This document shows positions 55,244 through 64,000 of a stretch of DNA of 64,000 nt, piece after piece (position 1 is the stretch's first letter; the number at the start of each line of letters is the position of its first letter). The DNA is from Linnemannia schmuckeri (lineage: Eukaryota > Mortierellomycota > Mortierellomycetes > Mortierellales > Mortierellaceae): contig JANATG010000009.1 of the NCBI GenBank assembly GCA_029449235.1, forward strand, positions 248,001 to 312,000, given 5' to 3'. The position numbers and the translations under genes were made by a program. A model generated the notes under the pieces. It searched no databases. It was not told the DNA's origin and saw only the letters and a list, made by a program, of their open reading frames with translations.

Positions 55244-56045
55244 TGTAGGAGAATGTGTAGTGTTTAAGTGAGGACAGATGGCAGAGATCTCCGGCGGTCT
55301 TTCTCCAGATCTCCGGAGAGGTAGCGAGTGCAGGGCTGAATATTTCGGTGACTTCAGTAAATTCTGAGGGGTCACGTGCTTTTCAAATGAATTCTCGAGT
55401 GGGATCGCCCACTTTTTTTTTTTTTGATTTTTTGTTCGTTTGGGATTTCTTTCCTCGGCTGCCCGCCAACCACTTCTTTCGTTCTTTCTCTTCCCTCTCT
55501 TTCTTTTCTACTTCTCTCACCCCTCTTTCTCTTTCTCTTTTCACTTATAACTCCACCAGGGATTCACATCCATTTTCCTCCTTTCCCTTCCTCACCCTCT
55601 CCTCTTCTACATTCACATTAATAGTCATCCACCATTCTTAACGGCATCAACGTCAAAGTCACGCTTTTTCTTTCCTTCGTTAACTCACTTTTTTTCACTA
55701 AACACCAAACCTCAGGGGGAAAAAATAAGGAAACAAGCGTCGCCTGTCCCTGCTTCAATTTTTACAAATACCAACTTGGCCAAAACTTCTCAACGCGTCC
55801 ACTCTTGACAACAAACTACTTTCCTTCTCCTCCTTTACCACCAACAACTTCAAAGGCTCAACCTCTTCTGCTTACTATAACGCGCCACCATTTACTTCAC
55901 GAGCTCCTCCTCAGGTAATATAATAACACGCAGCGTTGGTCTCAGGACGATAAATTTCAGGCGTCAGTCTCAAGTGGATTAGGATCTGACCAAATACCAC
56001 CGCTATCTTTTCTCTGGCTTTTTAGACACATAACACATACACAAC
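55244..56045. promoter_or_regulatory. divergent promoter region upstream of TRA1
   Basis: About 800 bp. From 55410 on, the plus strand is strongly CT-rich with several pyrimidine runs, the usual long leader of this genome. Open frames here encode only Ser/Phe/Leu-rich low complexity. A GTAATA donor-like site at 55914 and an acceptor-like TAG near 56026 hint at an intron in the 5' UTR. Confidence 0.4.
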
Positions 56046-59000
56046 ATGGCCGCACCTGCAGTAGTTAACTGCGAGGTCTTTGCAACACGACTCTCCGATC
56101 CAGCTTTAGGTAAGACGACAGCATTATTCGTCAAGCGCAGAGCCATATGCATTTTATAATCCCATAATCAAAATAGTAGACGGACAGTTTTTTTGATATT
56201 CTTTTTCTATTGACAATAGATGTAAAGCTGAAGGTCAAGATCGCCTCTGAGCTGAGGGATTCGGTGGAAATCTTTCAATCAGTGGAGTATGCGCGCTTCC
56301 TCTCGATCCTGATGCCAGTCTTTACAGATATTCTCATGAACGGACAACCCGTCTTTGCCAGCAACGCCCCCGAGCAGGTATGAAGTAAAAACTCGCCACC
56401 TTTGTCTTCATCTTTCCATGATCCAGCAGAAATTTTAGTCGTTCTCTCTTACTCGTTTCCAGTACGTTGCTAACATGTCATCACTCCATTCGTTTCTATA
56501 GAAATTGCGAAGCACAATTCTGGAGATTTTACATCGGTTCCCTCACAATGACTCTTTCCGCGCATACGCCCCAGAACTTTTGAAGCTGTTGATGCATCTC
56601 CTTAGGGTGGAAAATGAGGACAACGCAGTGACATGTTTGAAGACCATTATCGATCTGCATCGGTCGTACAAGCAAATTCTGGAGAGCCAAGTTCAACCTT
56701 TCATCGACATTGTGCAGGAGATGTATCGCAACATGGAACAGACCGTCAAGGATCAGTTCGACAACCCAGGAACCCCATTGGGCCAAACGGTATGAATCTT
56801 TGGCGACTGGATACTGTCGCTTGCAAGACTACGTTTTTGTCTGTTTCTGAGCCAGTTTTCTAACCTATCGCCGCTTTTGCTGGTTGTCATAGCCCGGTGG
56901 ACCATCAGCCCTTACATCGCCTCGGCCGGTATCACCGGCTTCGGAACTCTCTGACCAACCCTCCAAGATCCTTGCCAAGAGTTTGTTCAGTTTTAAGGTT
57001 TTGACAGAGTGTCCGATCATCGTGGTTCTTCTCTTCCAGACCCATCGCCAATTCGTCAACCCCAACATTGCCACATTCGTCCCCTTGATCATTCAGGTAA
57101 CAGCGGATTTTGTGATTATTATAACATAATGCTTTTGTGTGAATTTGATAGCCGAATCTGACCACTTTTTATACCTTTTGAAATGATAGACTCTGGGATT
57201 GCAAGCCAGTCAGCAGGCAGAAGCCCAAAGGTTGGCGAGCGCACACGGTGAAGTGTTTGTGGGAGTCAGTCCGGCGATTCGCAACAGGACAGTATACACG
57301 GAGTTCATTGTGGCACAAGTCAAGGTAAGGCGCACATCTTGGCATAATCCCAGTATTCTTGTAATAACACCAACTACGATTAAGCAGCTGTCAACTAACA
57401 TGACATATTCAATTTTTAGACCATGTCTTTTCTTGCATATATCCTTCGTGGATCAGCCAACGTGTTACGGCCTCACCAGAATGCGATCCCAGACTTTGTG
57501 ATTCGACTCTTGCGCGATTGTCCACCAGAAGCAGCAGCAACCCGAAAGGTACTACTTCGCATTCTCTGCAGTTCAATTTCAGGCATTTATCACAGGAAAT
57601 GGAATACTAACCTCGCTTCTCACTCTTAACAATAGGAATTGCTCGTGGCAACGCGTCATATCTTGTCGATTGACTTCAGGCAGTCGTTCGTGCCAAAAAT
57701 CGACATTCTGTTAAACGAGAAGGTTTTGGTCGGCACCGGTGTTACATCTCACGAAACGCTTCGACCGCTGGCTTACAGTATGCTTGCTGATCTGGTTCAT
57801 CACGTCAGAGCTGAATTGACGCCAACACAGCTCGCCAAGACGGTATACATTTATTCACGGAATTTGCACGACCAGAGCCTCGCCTCTAGTATCCAGACCA
57901 TGTGTGCCAAGCTTCTGTTGAATTTGGTCGATTGCATTGTGCGCATCCCTAACGGCGAAGGTATGGTCCCTGTTCTGGACATTTTTCGTTATGCCTCAAC
58001 GGATCCTCTTTTTCCGACAGCACCTAATCAAATTGCATGTTGTAATTAATTAGGCAAGATTTTGTTGATCAAGATTCTGGACACGTTCACCAACAAGTTT
58101 GCGGCATTGAACTTGGCTTTTCCCGGCATCTTGAAGCAGGCAGAGCGGAAAAAGAACGGCGACGAGACGTCTGAGGACGACTTTGACTTTGAGAAGGCAC
58201 GGTCGATTCATACTGCCTCAAGCTCAACAGATATTCCTGTAGATCCCGCTAAAGGTAAATTTTCTTTTTACTTGCATATGATTGACGCTCTGCCGTTTCG
58301 ATTACTTATCTTCCGCACGATACTAACCTAGATTATCTTACATTCTAGATGGGCGATTCCTGTTCAAGAACTTGGTGGCAGGACTGAAGACAATTCTTAT
58401 CAATCTCAAGAACTTGAACGAACCCAATACTGCAGGAATGACGAACGCAGTCGCCCGGGACTATGTTCAGGAACAGTCCGAAATATTCACGCGACTCTTC
58501 CAGGAAGGCTTGAAATGTTTCGACTATTACACGCTCGACGGTACCGACAATCCCACAGCTACACCAAAACTAGCAAACGACAAATCAAACCTGGATGCCA
58601 CTCCAACAGGCCGACTCGGACCCACGTCAAAGGAGGAGAAGGAGACACTGGAACATTTTGCTCTGGTGTTCACGATAGCCGACCCAGCCATCTTCCAGGA
58701 AGTGTTCACATCGCAGATGGGCTTTTTGTTCGACCAGACTCTCCTCAACATCTCTCTCCTACAGATCCCACAATTCTTCCTCGCCAATGAGAACGTGTCC
58801 CAGAACTTTGCAGGAATCTTGTTCCGGTTCCTGGTAGATCGACTCGATAAACTCGGAGGCGAGGACCAGAACTACTCTTCAGTCATCCTCAGGCTCTTCA
58901 AACTGGCGTTCATGGCTGTCACCCTCTTCCCTGATGCCAACGAGATTGTACTCCAGCCTCACCTCGGCAACATCATCATGAACTCGATCAAACTTTCAAC

Positions 59001-62000
59001 CAAGGCTAAGGAGCCCGTCAACTACTTTGTGCTTTTGCGGTCTCTGTTCAGGAGTATTGGTGGAGGTCGGTTTGAGTTGCTCTACAACGAGGTCAAGCCG
59101 TTGCTTCAGGTATTGCTCGAGGGACTTAACAGTCTTCTTGCTTTGGCCAACAAGCAGCATATGCGAGAACTCTTCGTCGAGCTCTGTTTGACAGTGCCCG
59201 TTCGTCTGAGTGTCTTGCTGCCCTACCTGAACTACCTCATGAACCCTCTGGTATTAGCTCTCCAGGCAAGCCCAGAACTTGTGAGCCAAGGCCTCCGGAC
59301 GCTGGAGCTTTGTATCGACAACCTGACACAGGAATTCTTGGATCCTATCATGGCTCCTGTCATTACAGAATTGATGAACGCCCTCTGGAAGCACCTCAAG
59401 CCACTTCCTTACAGCCCGGTTCACAGTCATGCCGCCATGAGAATTCTCGGCAAGCTCGGTGGCAGGAACCGCAGGATGCTCAAATACCCACCCAAGCTTC
59501 AGCATCATTCGCCTGCAGATGTTGGTGTCGACATCAAGATCTACTTTGACCCAACACTGAAGCCTCACACTTTGCCTCTGGATTCTTCCTTGGCTCTCGC
59601 TGCTCAGACTTTGGAGGATTCCAACGCTAACATCTTTTACCGTGAGCATGCTTACAAGTTCCTCAAGGGCTGTGTTCCTCTCCTCATCGACACCTCGCTT
59701 GGACCTGAGAACTTGGATGAGCAGATCCAGACCCGTATCGCCATCTTTTCGCCACAGGAGGCAACGTCTCGACTCAGCATTGTCACCAACGCCATGGATG
59801 TCGACAAGGAGAGTGGCGATCTCGGAAAGTTTGAGAACAGGCGGCCCCAGGCACCTCGGTCACCTCCTTCCACTAAGAAGCTGGCTCAGGAGCGTGCGTT
59901 GAACCTTGTCTTGAGATCGCTCTTCATGGCGGCATCAATCGATGAGCTCAAGGATGACGCCTGGCCATTCCTACAGGGCCTTATTCATCATTTTGCTCTC
60001 CTTCAGGTTGGTGAGGCTTTGGACTTCAAGGAGTCCAAGTCCCTTACCTTCGACGTACACCACATCAAGGGCCAGCTTCACTTGGACACTAACATCTTTG
60101 TGGACGCTGTTGTCGACATTATGACGTCGGAAAATCTTCCCCTTCGCAAGTTGGCTGAGTCGGCCCTCCAACTCCTGCACGAGACCTGTGTCACCGTCAC
60201 TTCAAGCAAGGATGTTCTCTTCCAGCTCCCCGTGTTCCATTTGTTTGCGACGCGCTTCTCCTCCAGCTGTTACAAACAGGAATGGTTCCGCAAGAGCGGT
60301 GGTTGCTTTGGTATTTCAATCATGTGCTCCCAGCTGGATATGGGCGCCAAATGGATGCTGGATCACGAACTTGAGTTTGTCAAAGCCCTGCTGTACATCC
60401 TCAAGGATATGTCGCCCGAACTTGCCACTGGAAACGTTGAGGATGCTACGCAAACGTTGTCGCACGTCCTTAAGGTCTGCAACCGTCCGGAGGACAATGT
60501 CGAGTCGGCTGATCGCCAGGCCAAGTTTAACAACCTGATTGGCCTCTTGATCTCCGAACTCTCCAACTCCAACAGCTCTGTGCGTGAGACGATCCAATCC
60601 TCCTTCCAACTACTCGCAGATTTGACTGGAAACGACGTGACTGAGCTTCTCAAGCCTGTCCGCGAGCGACTCTTGTCGCCCATCTTTGCCAAGCCCCTGC
60701 GAGCCCTTCCTTTTGCCATGCAGATCGGACATATTGATGCGATTACGTTCTGCTTGTCTCTCCGACCCCCATTTTTGGACTTTAACGATGAGCTTGTCCG
60801 TCTCCTTCACGAAGCGTTGGCGCTGGCCGATGCAGAGGACCAAGCATTGGTTCCACGGACTTCGCAGTACAAGAACGCGTCTTCGCTGATCAACCTCCGC
60901 ATTGTCTGTATTAAGCTGCTCTCCGCCGCGATGGCCTGCAACGACTTTTGCTCGCCTAAGCAGAGCACCACTCGCCAGCGCATCATCTCGGTCTTCTTCA
61001 AGTCTCTTTACAGCAAATCTTCCGAGGTCGTTGAGGTTGCCAACAAGGGTTTGACGCAAGTCCTGGCGCAACAACACAAACTGCCTCGCGATCTTCTCCA
61101 GGCTGGTCTTCGTCCTATTCTTATGAACCTTTCGGACTACAAGCGCCTCACTGTTGCCGGACTCGAGGGTTTGGCACGTCTTTTGGAGCTCCTGACGAAC
61201 TACTTCAAGGTTGAGATCGGAAAGAAGCTGCTGGACCATCTGCGTCAGTGGGCCGAGCCCACGATGCTTCAAGAGTGTGCTGGCAAGCCATTGAGCGAGA
61301 ACCAGGAAATTCGCATCATTGTCGGAATTCTGAACGTTTTTTGCCTGCTACCCCAGGCTGCCAACGTGTTCCTGGATGAGTTGGTAACAGTGGTGCTTGA
61401 CATGGAGGGACACCTTCGTCGCTCGATGTCCAGTCCCTTCAGGCATTCCCTTCTCAAATTCCTGAACCGTTACAGCGACGAATCGGTCGATTACTTCTTG
61501 GATCGCCTCACCGAGGAGCGCCACAGCCGCTTATTTGTGGATCTCCTGTCGACCGAGTTTGCAGCCCCCCTGCGCGCTGAGATTGTCAGGAACCCCGAGA
61601 AGCTGATCAAGAAGACATTTGCGGATGCGGACGCCGCCGTCCAGTTCCACGGACTCACCATTACCCGTGCTATCTCCAAATTCAACCCGGACTTTATCCC
61701 CACTAATCGATCTGTCCTCGACGCGCTTTTAGCCATGTGGCGTGCACCCGGCCGCTTGGAGCGTCTTCAGAGCGAGGATACACTGTCATTGGCGAGACTT
61801 CGCGAGTCCCAGTACTTGGTTGAGGCATTCATTCTCTACCTTGGTCAGAATAAGGATGATGTCGAAGTCATTTTCGAAATGATCAGCATCTTTACTCAGG
61901 AGACGGTCATCGACTTCAGCTTCCTTAAGATGTTTTACATCGAGGAGATCGCTATCAAGGCACCTGCCGCTAGGAAGAGGGCTATCCTGGAGCACTTCCT

Positions 62001-64000
62001 CGTCATGTTCCAGGACAGGGCCATCCCCCAGGGTGTAAAGATGCAATCTCTCCGCGTGATCATCAACCCCATGCTCCTGGTTGCCTTCACCCGCGGACCC
62101 TCAGACTACCAAGCTGTGATCGACCACGCCATGATCTCCGAGATCCATTCCAAGATCTGGCAGCCGCTACTAAACGAGAACTCGGACGACAATCAGTACT
62201 CGGACGACGCTTTGAGGATTGAGCTGCTTCAGATGACTTCGCTCATCCTCCAATTCGCCTCAGACCTTATCGCCGATGCACGCAAGGACATCATCATCTT
62301 TGGTTGGAATTATCTTAAGATCGACGACATCACAGGAAAGCAGGCAGCTTATGTCCTGATTGCTCGATTCATTGCAGCCTATGACACTCCAAGCAAGATT
62401 ATCATCCAGATTTACGTCGCCCTTCTGCGAGCCCATCAATCGGAGGCCCGAGCCTTGGTCAAGCAGGCCCTCGACATTGTAGCTCCAGTTCTGCCAAAGC
62501 GCATTGTCATGACCGCCGATTCGCCCAAGAACCCAACTTGGGCACGTTGGACGCAGCGCGTCCTTGTAGAGGATGGCCACAGCGGATCCCAGCTGGTGAA
62601 TGTTTACCAGCTCATTGTCCGTCACCCCGATCTTTTCTACGAGAGTCGCGAGCACTTTTTGCCCCAGATTGTCACGACTCTTTCTAAACTGGGTCTAGTC
62701 CAGACAGCAGGAGTCGAGAGCAGGACTTTGACCATCAACCTTGCCGAGCTGATTTTGAAGTGGGAGCGCCGCCGCATCGCGGAACTCAAGACTGCCATGG
62801 ATGTTGACACTCCGGATGCCCCGGCTGTGACAACAACAGCCACCGCAGTCGGAGGATCCTACACCCCCAATCTTGGATTGCGTGAGAACGTGCTCAGCTT
62901 TTTGGTTCGATTTGCCTGCGCCTTCCCTGAGCCTTTGCAGAAGAAGGGATTGCCCTACCGTGCAGCGGAGCTTTTGAAGGAGTTCTTGGGACCTGATTAC
63001 TGGCCCGAGGTCAGCATCAAGCTGACGTTCTTTGAGCGCACACTTTTACCTCCAGAGCTCACAGAGCTGAACCAAGTGGTCGCCTGCAACTCGTTGGATG
63101 TCCTCCTTATCCTTCTTAAGAACAGGCCCGGGCACTGGTTCCTCGCCAACATTTCTCAGCTCTACCGCCTTTTGGATAAGTGTCTTCTTTCCGATAACCC
63201 AAGGATCGTCAACAGTCTTCAGCCCATCATCGACCTGATCTACAAGCACATTTCCGCTTCAGTCGCCGCCTCGGCCACTCTTTCGTCCGATGTGACCTCG
63301 TTCATTGCTGCTGTCGACGCCATCATCACTGATGGACTTCACAACCTGACAAACCTCTTCTCGGTCCTCACGCTTATCCAGTCCTCCTGCCAGTACCGCC
63401 AGGACGCCATTGATGCCTTTGTCCCCGGCGTCATGAAGGTTGTGAGCAAGTTGACCAAGGATCACGTTGCTCCCGCGCAGGCAGGCACCAGTCAACCAAG
63501 CGGGCCAGACTCGCCCAGCAATCTGCTCATATTAGCTTTGAGACTCATCAAGTTGAGAATCTCTCATCTCGGTGACCAGCGCCGTTGGTACCTGACGTCG
63601 CTGATCCAGCTCATCGAAAAGTCTACGGATGTCGAGCTGTCGCGTGCTATTCTCGACATGGCGACTGAGTGGGTCACTGGCAAGACCGAGACTTTCCCGA
63701 CGATCAAGGAAAAGGCCAGTTTGATGGTCAAGATGATGTGCCTTGAGAGCCGTGGTGACAAGAAGCTGGTCGAGGATTTCTTGGAGCTGGTGGTCACCAT
63801 CTACAACGACCCCAGCTTTGCGCGATCTGAGCTCACCGTACGACTTGAGCAGGCGTTCTTGATGGGAACACGGAGCGATAATCCCAAGTTGAGAAACCAG
63901 TTTGCCGAGATTTTCGATCGCAGTATAGGTCGGTCCTTGTACACTCGACTGACCTATGTTATTGGTGGTCAGTCTTGGGAGTACCTTGGCGGCCAATGCT
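56046..64000 (+). CDS. TRA1: Tra1/TRRAP pseudokinase, N-terminal part (3' end outside window)
   Basis: Nine exons are visible (56046-56109, 56220-56377, 56502-56789, 56893-57096, 57190-57324, 57420-57548, 57636-57960, 58054-58254, 58349 to the window end). They give about 2385 residues with no stop. The start is MAAPAVVNCEVFATRLSDPA. HEAT-repeat solenoid follows throughout, with family landmarks such as DNAVTCLKTIIDLHRSYKQ, SQTHRQF-type FQTHRQFVNPNIATFVPLI, HSHAAMRILGKLGGRNRRML, and FLVRFACAFPEP further on. Tra1 is the activator-binding scaffold shared by the SAGA and NuA4 histone acetyltransferase complexes. The FAT and inactive PI3K-like domains must lie downstream of 64000. Introns cluster in the first 2.3 kb and the rest is one exon of at least 5.65 kb. 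Confidence 0.95.

Overview
This window is nuclear DNA from an early-diverging filamentous fungus. It carries single-copy eukaryotic housekeeping genes cut by short spliceosomal introns (mostly 50-170 nt, GTAAG/GTATG donors, YAG acceptors), CT-rich 5' leaders, long A/T homopolymer tracts and no bacterial-style operons. The gene set mixes fungal hallmarks (hybrid histidine kinase, Tra1, Sec24, DML1, MEF2, UCS myosin chaperone) with genes lost from many Dikarya (Integrator subunit 9, a BRCA1-like RING-BRCT protein). I read this as Mucoromycota, most likely Mortierellomycotina. That placement is inference from gene content and style, not a database match. All exon boundaries were placed by eye from splice signals and frame continuity.

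Layout. 1-1887: 3' part of INTS9 (+). 2068-2848: AIG2/GGCT-like protein (-). 3696-6319: acidic linker-histone-domain protein (+). 7389-11980: SEC24 COPII cargo adaptor (+). 11981-18028: gene-poor, homopurine-rich region with a possible 65-aa spliced ORF and gene relics. 18029-26451: hybrid sensor histidine kinase (+). 26452-31578: second gene-poor region containing a decayed tandem repeat of about 60 bp. 31579-32445: secreted protein made of 45-nt and 39-nt tandem repeats (-). 33712-36624: mitochondrial elongation factor MEF2/GFM2 (-), head-to-head with an XPG/FEN1-family nuclease (36981-39689, +). 39779-42646: Misato/DML1 (-, 14 exons, one GC-AG intron), head-to-head with a small coiled-coil protein (42845-43689, +). 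43852-46239: UCS-domain myosin chaperone (+). 46485-49006: CCT4 chaperonin (+). 49112-51779: uncharacterised 8-exon helical protein (-), divergent by 190 bp from the BRCA1-like gene (51970-54270, +). 54747-55243: small mitochondrial-type membrane protein (-). 56046-64000: N-terminal two thirds of TRA1/TRRAP (+), running off the window.

The genes do not form one pathway. The shared themes are chromatin and nuclear maintenance (linker histone, INTS9, BRCA1-like, XPG-like, TRA1), protein folding (CCT4, UCS chaperone; CCT and Misato both concern tubulin or actin) and mitochondria (MEF2, DML1, the 80-aa protein). Three compact divergent promoters (356, 198 and 190 bp) and three tight convergent pairs are the main organisational features. 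The most notable items are the BRCA1-like protein with its divergent unknown partner, the repeat-built secreted protein, the acidic H1-like protein, and the decayed repeat array near 30 kb.
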